The notes under the pieces were generated by a model that searched no databases, was not told the origin of the DNA, and was given only the letters and a program-made list of their open reading frames with translations. The position numbers and the translations under genes were made by a program. From the NCBI RefSeq assembly GCF_951230135.1, contig NZ_CATNVC010000015.1, forward strand, positions 1-47,025: 47,025 nucleotides of DNA. Reading direction: 5' to 3'. Positions 27,352-35,383 of this stretch are shown piece after piece (within the stretch, counting starts at the first letter, position 1; each line of letters opens with the position of its first letter). The DNA is from Butyricicoccus sp. Marseille-Q5471 (GTDB lineage: Bacteria; Bacillota; Clostridia; Oscillospirales; Butyricicoccaceae).

Positions 27352-28494
27352 TCATGGCTTCTTAGCAATCGAAGGAGCAGAGTGCTTGAAATACATATAC
27401 AGGTCACATTTGATCATACCATTGTACAGTTTTCGACGCTTGTCCGCCTTGCGTCCATAGCAGCGTTCGAATTCAGCGTCGGAGCTCAGAACATATTGCT
27501 TCATCGGCGACTTTCCGATGGCACGCCCCCAGTTCGTGTACAGCGCCTGCGCACTTTGGATATCCAGCAAACGCTCGCCATACGGCGGGTTTGCAAACAA
27601 AACGCCCTGACGATTGTAATCCAGCTTTGCAGCATCCGCCTGCGAAAAGAACACTGTGCCTGCAACGCCTGCTTTGCGTGCGTTCTCAATCGAAAGCTCT
27701 ACGCAGGAGCGATCAACATCGCTGCCCGTAATGTCAAACTTAGCGTTACGATCCACCAGATCCAAGGCAGCCTCCCGCGCTTGACGCCAAACACCACCAT
27801 CGATGCAGGACCATTTCTCTGCGTCAAACGAACGCATCAGACCGGGCGCACGCCGCTGTGCGATCATCGCGGCTTCGATTGTAATCGTACCCGAGCCGCA
27901 AAACGGATCGAGCAGCGGCTCCCTGCCGCGCCAGCGGGCCAGTTTTACCATCGCCGCGGCAAGCGTTTCACGCAGCGGTGCGGCATTGGCATTTGCACGA
28001 TATCCGCGCTTGTGCAGCCCTGAGCCTGAACTGTCCAGAAAAAGTTCGGCAACGTCGTTCATCAGAGAAAACTGAATTTGATATTTCGCACCGGTTTCTT
28101 CAAACCACGAAACGCCGTAAGCGTCACTCAGACGGGACACCGCCGCTTTTTTGATGATACGCTGACAATCCGGAACCGAATGAAGCGCCGAACCCAGTGA
28201 ATACCCCTTGACCGGAAAAGCACCGTCTCGCGGGACAAACTGCTCCCACGGCAGTGCGCGAACGCCTTCAAACAGCTGATCGAAGGTTTTCGCTGGAAAC
28301 GCACCCAACCGAATCAGCACGCGCTCTGCACAACGCAGGTGCAAATTAGCCCAAGCCAGTGTGTCGGCGTCTCCCGTAAACAGTACCCTGCCATTTTCCG
28401 CACGCACGTCAGTCAGTTTACCGCCAAAACGCAGCTCATCCGCTACGATTCCCTCTAATCCGAATAACGTCGGACAGCACATTGTTAATTCCAT
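27352..28494 (-). CDS. THUMP-domain class I RNA methyltransferase (RlmL-N/YpsC family)
   Basis: 380 aa from ATG 28494 (GAGGG upstream). The N-terminal THUMP/ferredoxin-like RNA-binding region (GLEGIVADELRFGGK, LRCAERVLIRLG, VKGYSLGSALHSVPDCQRII) precedes a Rossmann methyltransferase. The methyltransferase has DPFCGSGTITIEAAMIA (SAM loop), NIVGSD-like VDRSCVELSIENARKAG and the N6/N2 catalytic box NPPYGERL. It probably makes m2G in 23S rRNA as the E. coli RlmL N-terminal part does; a tRNA target is the main alternative. Confidence 0.9.
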   Translation of the reverse strand: MELTMCCPTLFGLEGIVADELRFGGKLTDVRAENGRVLFTGDADTLAWANLHLRCAERVLIRLGAFPAKTFDQLFEGVRALPWEQFVPRDGAFPVKGYSLGSALHSVPDCQRIIKKAAVSRLSDAYGVSWFEETGAKYQIQFSLMNDVAELFLDSSGSGLHKRGYRANANAAPLRETLAAAMVKLARWRGREPLLDPFCGSGTITIEAAMIAQRRAPGLMRSFDAEKWSCIDGGVWRQAREAALDLVDRNAKFDITGSDVDRSCVELSIENARKAGVAGTVFFSQADAAKLDYNRQGVLFANPPYGERLLDIQSAQALYTNWGRAIGKSPMKQYVLSSDAEFERCYGRKADKRRKLYNGMIKCDLYMYFKHSAPSIAKKP

Positions 28495-28513
28495 AATCGC
28501 CCTCATTTCCAAG

Positions 28514-28548
28514 AAAAAAGGCTCTTGCCGCGCCCGCGGACAAGAGCC
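28514..28548 (-). terminator. Terminator after the SpoVB-like gene
   Basis: Minus strand: GGCTCTTG, 13-nt GC-rich loop, CAAGAGCC followed by TTTTTTC. It lies between the flippase stop and the methyltransferase start. Confidence 0.85.
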
Positions 28549-28596
28549 GTATCAATTATTATTAGCATACCCGCTTTTCGCAGTTTTGTCAAGCGA

Positions 28597-30159
28597 TCAC
28601 CACATACACACCGTAGGAAGCGCACCTTTTTCGACTCGCTTCTGTAAATATGCAATCAGCCGCACACCAAGCAGCCGAAGCACAAACACGTAAAGCACGA
28701 TTGCACCGGACACCGTCAGCAGCAGGGCCGCCCAATCGGTCGCACAGACAGATTGAAAAACGGTATAAAATACTCGTGTCCATGCAAACAGCGTTACGCC
28801 GCAAAAAGCCGGCACACCAAACCGTCGCACCGGTCGCAATGCAAATCCCGTTTTGTAATGCAGAAAATGCAGATTTACCGCAAATGCTAATAAGGCGGAC
28901 AGCAGCATCGCATACAGATACCCATAGATACCGAGTGTCGGGCGTGCCGCCCAGTGATACATGAGCACAAGCTGCAGCAGTTCGCTGCCCACCGCGGTTA
29001 TGACATTGATGTGCTGCAGACCGAGCGCATTGAGCAGGCTGCCCGTAGACATCTGATAATACGTTACAACCGCGACCGCACCCAGCGCGATGACATATTT
29101 CATGGAAAGCGGCTGATGAAAGAAAAACGCAGAAAGCTGCGGGGACAGCGGCACAAGAACAGCGGTTGCAGGTAATGCAATCAGGCCAACTGTCGAAATA
29201 GAACGTCCCACCAGAGCCTGCACGCGGGCATCGTTACCAACTGCCTGCGCGGCTGTGATGGCAGGGAGCAGCGCGGTGCACACCGAACTGACCAGTGCAA
29301 TAGGCAGCAGAATCAGCGGCATCGCCATGCCCGAGATTACGCCCAGTGCGGAAAGTGCCTGCTCATACGTCAGTCCGGCGTCCATCAGGCGCTGCGGCAG
29401 CAAAACGGCCCCAGCCGAGCTGATGAGATTTCCGGCAAGTGCAGAACCGGAAAGCGGAAGTGCGATAAAAAAGAACTGGCGCAGTAAAACACGATCAATT
29501 TGCATGCGTGATTTTGGAAAATGGATGTATTTACGGAACATTCTTGTCAGAAACAGTGAACTGAAAATCTCGCTGAATACCATGCCGGCAAAAATCAGCA
29601 TGGCTATGATGCCATAATCATCCCCGTTATACCAATACAGCAGACAAAAAACCGCAATGATGCGAATCAGCTGTTCGCCGACCTCGGAGTATGCGGTGAA
29701 TTGCATTCGTTCCAACCCGATAAACAGCGATTTGAAGACGTTTTCGATGCCTGTCAGTGCAAGGCAAAGCAAAACAAACGGAAAGGCCTTTGCGCAGCGT
29801 GAATCGCCTAACAGTTCTGTGGCAATATACTCGCGGGACAGCAGTACAATAGCAGTGCAGCCTACGCACAAGCTGAAAAAAACCGTAAACGCAAGGCGCA
29901 GAATGACGGGGAGCTGATCCTTCCGCCCACGTGCTTCATAAGCCGCGCTCAAGCGAGAACACGCCATGGTAACACCCGACAGACACCCCGCATTGAGCAC
30001 CAGATATGCGGAATTTACCAGACGGTAAACCCCCAGACCCTCCGCTCCCGCAAAATGACTGAGCAGAATGCGATACACAAAACCAAGTGCCTGCAGTGCC
30101 AGATTGCCTGCAGCCAACACGCTGGCTGCATATAAAATTGTCTTTTTTCGAATTCGCAC
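28597..30159 (-). CDS. SpoVB/MurJ-type polysaccharide or lipid II flippase
   Basis: 520 aa and about 14 hydrophobic spans. The N-terminal pattern ILYAASVLAAGNLALQALGF followed by LLSHFAGAEGLGVYRLV is the start of the MATE-like polysaccharide_synt/SpoVB family (MVF superfamily). SpoVB flips peptidoglycan precursors for the spore cortex; paralogues with vegetative roles exist in Clostridia, so the specific substrate is uncertain. It is transcribed alone: a terminator lies downstream and another separates it from the Cys-rich gene upstream. Confidence 0.87.
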   Translation of the reverse strand: MRIRKKTILYAASVLAAGNLALQALGFVYRILLSHFAGAEGLGVYRLVNSAYLVLNAGCLSGVTMACSRLSAAYEARGRKDQLPVILRLAFTVFFSLCVGCTAIVLLSREYIATELLGDSRCAKAFPFVLLCLALTGIENVFKSLFIGLERMQFTAYSEVGEQLIRIIAVFCLLYWYNGDDYGIIAMLIFAGMVFSEIFSSLFLTRMFRKYIHFPKSRMQIDRVLLRQFFFIALPLSGSALAGNLISSAGAVLLPQRLMDAGLTYEQALSALGVISGMAMPLILLPIALVSSVCTALLPAITAAQAVGNDARVQALVGRSISTVGLIALPATAVLVPLSPQLSAFFFHQPLSMKYVIALGAVAVVTYYQMSTGSLLNALGLQHINVITAVGSELLQLVLMYHWAARPTLGIYGYLYAMLLSALLAFAVNLHFLHYKTGFALRPVRRFGVPAFCGVTLFAWTRVFYTVFQSVCATDWAALLLTVSGAIVLYVFVLRLLGVRLIAYLQKRVEKGALPTVCMW

Positions 30160-30210
30160 AGCAGTACCCCTTTTCAGTCAAGGGTATGCTTGGCAAAAAA
30201 ATTTTATGAC

Positions 30211-30242
30211 AAAAAAGGAGCGCCGCAGTGCAGCGCTCTTTT
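30211..30242 (-). terminator. Terminator after the Cys-rich spore-type gene
   Basis: Minus strand: AAGAGCGC, short loop, GCGCTCC followed by TTTTTT. It sits 10 bases after the stop of the gene at 30253. Confidence 0.8.
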
Positions 30243-30252
30243 CTGGGATCAA

Positions 30253-31137
30253 TTATTTGCAGCAGCCGCAACCACCCGAATTGCCGGGCAGAGTCGGCGG
30301 GCAACCACAATTCTCACCCTTTACCGCTTGAGGCGGGAAGAACTCGTCAACCGGGAACTCAAAGTGCGAGAACACTTCGCAGGGATCCTGAGACTCGCCA
30401 GTGCCACTGTTCGAGCAGTCGCGACGCGGCATGCAGATGTCGAACGCCGGCATCAGCAACTGGATGTCGCGCTCCAGGCGGATGATCGAGAACTGACCCA
30501 GGGTAACGAACAGCTTGTAGTTGTCGTCATCCAGCACCAGATCGTCATCGCCGAAGCAGCGGCCCAGTGCAGTCGGAACTTCACGCAGGCAGCAGCAGCA
30601 GCAGTTACAGTTGGTTTCAGGCGGCACGATGCGAGCATCGAGCAAAATCGGGTCAACAACTTCGACAACAGCGATAGGCATGTTGCTGCGCTGGCACATC
30701 TGGATATCCATGCCATCGTCAACGAAGCGGGACGAGAAGATGCGTGCACCGCCATCGCTGCCAAACAGGATTACACGCTTGTCAAACACAGCCAGACCGT
30801 CAATGATGCGCGGACGACCTACCGGGCAGCTGATCTCGATTTCCACCTTGTAGAAGAAACGGATGTCAACAGTGTAGAACCCTCTGTTAAATTGTACGCG
30901 CTCAACGTCAATCTTGACGCAAAGCAACTCGGCGGAACGAGGCTTAACAGCGACAACGCTGCCACTGTTCAGCAGTTCCTGGCCTTCGCGGCACAAATAA
31001 ACGCGCAGGTCGCGCAGGCACTCCTTGCTCTTGCAAGAATCGTAAACCTTATTTGTGTGAACGCAAACAGCCTCTCGGTAGCCGCCTGCGGATTGATTAC
31101 TTCCACAAACAGGGCCGGGGCAAAGCTTTTCAGCCAT
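30253..31137 (-). CDS. Cys-rich structural protein, putative spore coat/exosporium component
   Basis: 294 aa with about 25 cysteines, including a five-Cys run in NCNCCCCCLRE and the tail NCGCPPTLPGNSGGCGCCK. Between them are regular, beta-rich, acidic segments (FYTVDIRFFYKVEIEI, DIQLLMPAFDICMP). The N-terminal CVHTNKVYDSCKSKECLRDL block is one I associate with conserved clostridial spore-former proteins, but I cannot name the family. Cys-rich self-assembling proteins (CdeC-like) build outer spore layers in Clostridia, which motivates the call. The start ATG follows GGAGGTAA by 6 nt; that site is buried in a hairpin (31144-31198). Confidence 0.6.
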   Translation of the reverse strand: MAEKLCPGPVCGSNQSAGGYREAVCVHTNKVYDSCKSKECLRDLRVYLCREGQELLNSGSVVAVKPRSAELLCVKIDVERVQFNRGFYTVDIRFFYKVEIEISCPVGRPRIIDGLAVFDKRVILFGSDGGARIFSSRFVDDGMDIQMCQRSNMPIAVVEVVDPILLDARIVPPETNCNCCCCCLREVPTALGRCFGDDDLVLDDDNYKLFVTLGQFSIIRLERDIQLLMPAFDICMPRRDCSNSGTGESQDPCEVFSHFEFPVDEFFPPQAVKGENCGCPPTLPGNSGGCGCCK

Positions 31138-31143
31138 GTGTAC

Positions 31144-31198
31144 TTACCTCCATATAGTATTGAAGACACTCTTCAATATCAAGCTATGCCGGAGGTAA
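31144..31198 (-). promoter_or_regulatory. Hairpin sequestering the Shine-Dalgarno of the Cys-rich gene
   Basis: On the mRNA strand TTACCTCC (31198-31191) can pair with GGAGGTAA (31151-31144), the ribosome binding site. Inside this, CATAG/CTATA-like bases (84-87 with 54-57 of 311xx) and the perfect TATTGAAGA/TCTTCAATA stem with a 3-nt loop complete a long imperfect hairpin. There is no T run, so it is not a normal terminator. Confidence 0.6.
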
Positions 31199-31205
31199 AA
31201 ATGCG

Positions 31206-32408
31206 TTACTCGATCAAGTCCTCATCCGTTATAAAAAAGTTATTTTCAATCGCCGCACATCGGCGATCCAGCTCGGATGTTGTCCCTAAGGTTTTTCGCA
31301 CCGCGTCATATTCGGCGCGGGCACGCCGACCGCCCTTTTCCGTACGCACTGCGCGGATTAAAAGATTCTTCGGGGTATCCAGCGGCGAAATATACTCTAT
31401 GACCGACACTTTATATCCCTCGGCCTCCAGACGCAGCGCGCGCATACTGTCGGTCAAGACGTCGTTGAACCTCGCCTTGAATACGCCATATTTGAGCAGC
31501 GGCTCCAAGCCCGGTATCGTGTACTGATTGAGCAGTTCCTTGTGGCAGCAAGGCACACAGGCAACATACTTCGCTCGTGCCTTAATCGCCGTACCCAAGG
31601 CCAAATCGGTTGCAATATCACAGGCGTGCAGCGAAATAACTGCCGTCACTCCCTTGGGCGGCTCATATTCCCGCAGATCTGCCTGTTGAAATTTCATATT
31701 ATGATATCCCAAACGTGACGCCATCGCCCTGCTCTCTTCGATGACGTGTTCATTAATATCAACTCCGATGATACGGCAGCGACGATGCAGCACATCGCGC
31801 AGATAGTAATTCATGACAAAGCTCAGATACGACTTTCCGCAGGCACAGTCGAGCAGCAGGATCTCCTCGCTGTCATCCTGTTCGAACATGGGCGCAACCA
31901 GCTCTACATAATGATCGATTTGATTGTATTTGCGAATCATGTCGTTGCGCAGCTTGCCTTCTGCGGTTAAAATACCGATTTCCCGTAAAAGCGGCGCTGC
32001 CTGATCGACGCGAATCAGATATTGTCTGCCGCTGTCAAGCAAGGGATTGGCCGCCGCAGACTGTTCCTCCGCACTTCCTTGTCGCTCTGCCTGCTTCATC
32101 TGCACACCGCGGGGAGTCACGCTCAGCGTTACCTCTGTGCCCCGTTCCGTATACACCATTGTTGACTGCTCATATCGTTCGGCCTGCTCGGTAAAAAACG
32201 CGCAAACCTCGTTTGCATTCAACACTTTGGAGATGCCTTGAAATGTCAGCGTGTATCCATCCTCCGCACGTGTCAGCTTGCCCGTAAACTGCTTGCTGCC
32301 GGAGTGGAAAACGAAATCTGCTCCCACAAAATAATCACGGTTTTTTGTCAGCCGCGCAGAAATACCAACGAGCAGCAGCTGTAGCTTGGCGAGATCGCCT
32401 TTTTGCAT
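31206..32408 (-). CDS. SAM-dependent methyltransferase (Methyltransf_32-like)
   Basis: 400 aa from ATG 32408 (AAAGG upstream). A N-terminal region of about 150 residues of unknown fold is followed by a Rossmann methyltransferase. The latter contains LLDCACGKSYLSFVMNYYL (SAM loop), RIIGVDINEHVIEESRAMA, AVISLHACDIATDLAL and the ACVPCCHKEL box of the PF13679-type family. Related proteins modify RNA or small thiolated molecules; the substrate cannot be deduced. A promoter-like TTAAAA-N17-TATAAT lies 31-60 bp upstream of the start. Confidence 0.8.
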   Translation of the reverse strand: MQKGDLAKLQLLLVGISARLTKNRDYFVGADFVFHSGSKQFTGKLTRAEDGYTLTFQGISKVLNANEVCAFFTEQAERYEQSTMVYTERGTEVTLSVTPRGVQMKQAERQGSAEEQSAAANPLLDSGRQYLIRVDQAAPLLREIGILTAEGKLRNDMIRKYNQIDHYVELVAPMFEQDDSEEILLLDCACGKSYLSFVMNYYLRDVLHRRCRIIGVDINEHVIEESRAMASRLGYHNMKFQQADLREYEPPKGVTAVISLHACDIATDLALGTAIKARAKYVACVPCCHKELLNQYTIPGLEPLLKYGVFKARFNDVLTDSMRALRLEAEGYKVSVIEYISPLDTPKNLLIRAVRTEKGGRRARAEYDAVRKTLGTTSELDRRCAAIENNFFITDEDLIE

Positions 32409-32438
32409 AAAATCACAACCTTTATCATCACTATGCGT

Positions 32439-32467
32439 ATTATACCACAACGGCCGAAAATTTTTAA
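32439..32467 (-). promoter_or_regulatory. Promoter of the methyltransferase gene
   Basis: Minus strand: TTAAAA (complement of 32462-32467), 17-bp spacer, TATAAT (complement of 32439-32444). The -10 box is perfect and the -35 box is a 4/6 match to sigma-A. It lies just upstream of the start at 32408. Confidence 0.6.
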
Positions 32468-32551
32468 GTACGAATCATGCGCCAAACACCGCTGATGGTA
32501 TTACATTTTAAAATACCGGTCTAATAAACGCTTTTGAACCGTTATACCGTG

Positions 32552-33115
32552 TCACGCATCAAGGCGCAAGTTCTTCCAATCATGAAGCAGGGTTTCTGTG
32601 CCGTGCGAAACCAAAACAACTGTCCGTTCTTGGCGGTAATCGTAAATAGCCTTTACGGTATTCTTGATGTTCTCAATATCCAGTCCTGTAAAGGGTTCGT
32701 CGAGCACAAGAACGTCCGACGGCGCCAAAAGTGCACGAACCAACGCCACCCGGCGTCGCATCCCACCCGATAATGTACGCACCGGCTGTTCCAGCGCCGT
32801 TTCCGGAAGCAGTCGGCAAAGTAAGGTGTGGATTTCCTTTCGGTCGTCACAGACCAGCGCAGCATTTTCACCGGCATTCATTGTCTCAATCAACCGATCC
32901 TCTTGAAAAACGGGTGCGAACCGCACTGCGGCAATGCCGATAATACGCCCGCAATCCGGTTTTTCCAGTCCCATCAGCAGACGCAGCAGTGTCGTTTTGC
33001 CGATGCCGGATGCGCCGGTCACGTGCCAACACTCCCCTGCTTCTATGCGCCAATTTAGCTCCGTTAGAATTTGTTTGCCGCCGAACGCCTTGCTGACCTG
33101 TTGAAATTCAATCAC
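32552..33115 (-). CDS. ABC transporter ATP-binding protein (NitT/TauT type)
   Basis: 187 aa from GTG 33115, inside the permease 3' end (8-bp overlap). Walker A GASGIGKTT, Q-loop VFQEDRL, signature LSGGMRRRVALVRAL and Walker B VLVLDEPFTGLD are complete. The protein is shorter than the usual 240-260 aa because the region after the H-loop (VLVSHG) ends quickly. It energises the permease encoded next to it; the substrate is set by the binding protein. Confidence 0.93.
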   Translation of the reverse strand: MIEFQQVSKAFGGKQILTELNWRIEAGECWHVTGASGIGKTTLLRLLMGLEKPDCGRIIGIAAVRFAPVFQEDRLIETMNAGENAALVCDDRKEIHTLLCRLLPETALEQPVRTLSGGMRRRVALVRALLAPSDVLVLDEPFTGLDIENIKNTVKAIYDYRQERTVVLVSHGTETLLHDWKNLRLDA

Positions 33116-33875
33116 ATGACACCTCCATGCCGGTTTGTAGCGCATTGAGCATTCGCACCAACAGCTTTTCGAGCAGAATACTGATACCAATGATAATAAT
33201 CGACCATGCGAACAAATCGCCCACCTCTAAGTACAGCTTGGATAAATAAAGCTGCTCGCCAATGGAGCTTGTTGGCAGGCCGATAATCTCTCCTGCAATG
33301 CCGCCTTTAAGCGCCATCCCTACCGTCACTTTACAGCAGGAGATGACATAAGGCGCAAGGGCCGGAAGGTAGATTGCCCGCAGGCGTTTTCGCGCCGAGA
33401 ATTGAAAGACCGCCGCCATTTCCAATAGCTTTTCATCCGTTTGGGACAGACCCTGCAAAACATTGATGTACGTAACAGGAAATACCACAAAAAATGCGGT
33501 TAAGACAGAAATATGTGCTGAACGCAGCCAAATCAGCGCCACTACGACAAAACATGCAACCGGAACGCTTTTCATGACCTGAACCACAGGCTCTAACAGC
33601 ATACGTACAAAGGAGAATCGATGACACAGCGCCGCCAGTGCGCAGCCGAGCACAAATGCTGCGAGAAATCCAACAGTGATTTTAAGCAGCGTGTGGCCGA
33701 TTGCAAGCCATGCCGCGGAGGTTTGCAGTATAGAAAGCAGGCTCTGCACCGTTGGTGCAGGGCCTGCAAATAATACTTTTGGAAAAAACAGGGACGCGAT
33801 TTGCCATGCTACTAGCCAGAAACCGGCGACTAACAGCGCAGAAACCGCTTTACGGGATAAAATAGAACGCCTCAT
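33108..33875 (-). CDS. ABC transporter permease (NitT/TauT type)
   Basis: 255 aa with about six membrane spans. The EAA-type coupling loop is visible as MAAVFQFSARKRLRAIYLPA in the BPD_transp_1 domain. It overlaps the 3' end of the binding-protein gene by 26 bp and the 5' end of the ATPase gene by 8 bp, so the three are translationally coupled. Sequence type matches importers of nitrate, taurine, sulfonates or thiamin precursors. Confidence 0.93.
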   Translation of the reverse strand: MRRSILSRKAVSALLVAGFWLVAWQIASLFFPKVLFAGPAPTVQSLLSILQTSAAWLAIGHTLLKITVGFLAAFVLGCALAALCHRFSFVRMLLEPVVQVMKSVPVACFVVVALIWLRSAHISVLTAFFVVFPVTYINVLQGLSQTDEKLLEMAAVFQFSARKRLRAIYLPALAPYVISCCKVTVGMALKGGIAGEIIGLPTSSIGEQLYLSKLYLEVGDLFAWSIIIIGISILLEKLLVRMLNALQTGMEVSCD

Positions 33876-34896
33876 CGGGCAAAGTGCCTCCTACAAGCTT
33901 GGCATCGAATTCGGATAGTGTCTGTAAATACGCAGACAGAGTTGCCTTCATCTCGTTGCCGGTGATGCAAACCAAATTACAGCGCGGAATGGCCTTCTGT
34001 GCAATCGGTGCTTTTACAATCCCCAGCTGCTCAATCCAAGCAGACGATTCTTCTGCGTGATTGTTTACATAATCCACCGAGTCAGCCGCGTCAAGCAAAA
34101 ACTGCCGCACCGCTGCCGGATGCTGCTCGGCAAATTCCTTGCGCACCAGTGTAACGCCGGTAAGCAGCTGGCTGTCATCCTCTGCAAACTGATTCCATGC
34201 ATCCGTCAAGCTAAATTTAATTTCCAATTTGTCGTTCTGCGTCACAGCAACAGTAGCAAAGGGCTGAGGGAGAATCGCAATCGCTGTCGAATTGGCCGAC
34301 AGCGCCGCAACGACACCGGTTGCCTCCGGGTTGCTGAAGTCCAACGTCAAACCATCTGCACCGATCCCGCTCTTTTCGGCTAAGAAGCGCGCTGCAGCTT
34401 CCGGCGTGGCACCCTTACCCGATCCGGGCAGGAATACGGTCTTGCCTACTAAATCTGCATAGGAGGTCAATGTCTCTTCTTTGGACGCGACCACATCGAG
34501 CACCCCGAGCGTATTGATATAAGCCGCCTGTACACCGCCGTCGGTCTTTTGGTACAGCGTAGAGGCAAGGTTTGCCGGAACCAGAGCCACATCGACCTCG
34601 CCCTTTACGATAAGGGGTACGATTTCATCCGCCGAGGTATAGGGTTCATTAAATACATAATGCTCCGCCGCTGCTTCGTTACCTTTCATCAGCTGAGCAA
34701 GTCCCATGGTGGTCGGCCCGCTCAACGAGGCAATTCGAACGGCAACGCCGTCCTCATATCCGGTCGTTTGCACTTGCTCTGTCAGATTCTTTTCCGATAC
34801 CCCGGCATTTTGCTGTTGTCCTGACGTAGTGCCGCAGCCAGCCAGCAGGCTGATGGACAGCATCGCAGCAGTGAATACGGATAAAATACGTTTCAT
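33850..34896 (-). CDS. ABC substrate-binding lipoprotein (NMT1/TauA-like)
   Basis: 348 aa from ATG 34896 (AAGGAG 10 nt upstream). Lipoprotein signal peptide: MKRILSVFTAAMLSISLLAGC, with the lipobox LAGC. The mature protein follows the NMT1/THI5-like fold: VRIASLSGPTTMGLAQLM, EIVPLIVKGEVDVALVPANL and GKTVFLPGSGKGATPEAA. These proteins capture small anions or heterocycles (sulfonates, nitrate, pyrimidine precursors, guanidine-type compounds). The substrate is undetermined. Expression is likely controlled by the upstream leader. Confidence 0.9.
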   Translation of the reverse strand: MKRILSVFTAAMLSISLLAGCGTTSGQQQNAGVSEKNLTEQVQTTGYEDGVAVRIASLSGPTTMGLAQLMKGNEAAAEHYVFNEPYTSADEIVPLIVKGEVDVALVPANLASTLYQKTDGGVQAAYINTLGVLDVVASKEETLTSYADLVGKTVFLPGSGKGATPEAAARFLAEKSGIGADGLTLDFSNPEATGVVAALSANSTAIAILPQPFATVAVTQNDKLEIKFSLTDAWNQFAEDDSQLLTGVTLVRKEFAEQHPAAVRQFLLDAADSVDYVNNHAEESSAWIEQLGIVKAPIAQKAIPRCNLVCITGNEMKATLSAYLQTLSEFDAKLVGGTLPDEAFYFIP

Positions 34897-35075
34897 TTTT
34901 CGTTTTCTCCTTACTATTTTTCTTTCATAAAAAACGTCCCGCATCGAAAAAACGATACAGGACGCGGCTGATTCAGGTTTTCGCCTCTTTTATCGCAGAT
35001 CCTGTCTTTGATAGCAGTAATCAATATGATTTGACGCTCACCTGTCAGTTATACTTTCAGGAAAGAATATCTATC
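34897..35075 (-). ncRNA. Attenuator-like 5' leader (unidentified riboswitch candidate)
   Basis: About 180 nt between a strong promoter and the binding-protein gene. It folds by eye into small hairpins (UGAC-N8-GUCA; AAUCA-UAU-UGAUU; AGG-CGAAAA-CCU) followed by a terminator (34935-34964 stem plus T run). The upstream hexamer ACAGGA (complement of 35000-35005) is complementary to UCCUGU in the terminator 5' arm (complement of 34957-34962), which would give an antiterminator. I compared it from memory with TPP, SAM, FMN, guanidine-I, purine, THF and ZTP signatures and found no convincing match. Confidence 0.55.
34930..34964 (-). terminator. Terminator inside the ABC transporter leader
   Basis: Minus strand: CGTCCTGTATCG, T-rich loop, CGATGCGGGACG followed by TTTTTT. 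A 12-bp stem with one or two mismatches. It precedes the coding start by about 35 nt, so it must be conditional. Confidence 0.8.
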
Positions 35076-35081
35076 GAAAGA

Positions 35082-35110
35082 AGTATACCGTTCTTTAACA
35101 AAATTGTCAA
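35082..35110 (-). promoter_or_regulatory. Sigma-A promoter of the ABC transporter operon
   Basis: Minus strand: TTGACA (complement of 35105-35110), 17-bp spacer, TATACT (complement of 35082-35087). Perfect -35 and 5/6 -10 boxes at optimal spacing, followed by the leader RNA. Confidence 0.85.
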
Positions 35111-35172
35111 CGTATAAAGCGAGCTCAATCGTGAAACAATAGTTACGAAATCAAATAAAGGAGGTCTTTCTC

Positions 35173-35343
35173 ATGGATCGTTCTCATTCTAACAAGGCCA
35201 TTCGCTGCACTGTTCAGCAATGCACAAACCACTGTGACTGCGCCGACTATTGCGCTCTTGATTGCATCACCGTGGGTACGCACGAGGCCAATCCGACCGT
35301 TGACCAGTGCACCGACTGTATGTCTTTCCAGAAGAAGTGCTAA
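35173..35343 (+). CDS. DUF1540-type Cys-rich small protein
   Basis: 56 aa: MDRSHSNKAIRCTVQQCTNH, then CDCADYCALDCITVGTHE, ending with DQCTDCMSFQKKC. The C-x4-CxxHC-x3-YC-x3-CI pattern and the final CxxC are the DUF1540 signature, a small, probably metal-binding domain common in spore-forming Clostridia and Bacilli. Function is unknown. The start has AAAGGAGG 8 nt upstream. It is followed within 2 bp by a bidirectional terminator shared with dagK. Confidence 0.88.
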   Translation: MDRSHSNKAIRCTVQQCTNHCDCADYCALDCITVGTHEANPTVDQCTDCMSFQKKC

Positions 35344-35345
35344 TG

Positions 35346-35379
35346 AAAAAGGCTGCTGTTATCAAACAGCAGCCTTTTT
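35346..35379. terminator. Bidirectional terminator between DUF1540 gene and dagK-like gene
   Basis: AAAAAGGCTGCTGTT, 5-nt loop, AACAGCAGCCTTTTT: a perfect stem with T runs on both strands between two convergent genes. Confidence 0.92.
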
Positions 35380-35383
35380 CATA

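Noticed and set aside
30190-31527. 445-aa plus-strand frame antisense to the Cys-rich gene
   Set aside because: It spans a terminator, the next gene and an intergenic hairpin on the opposite strand. Composition is that of an antisense shadow, and the minus-strand genes have good starts and family motifs.
34897-35075. Guanidine-I (ykkC) or TPP riboswitch as identity of the leader
   Set aside because: A GAUAAAAG-like stretch is present, but the conserved CUAGGG/ACG elements of ykkC and the CUGAGA/CCUGAUC core of TPP are missing.
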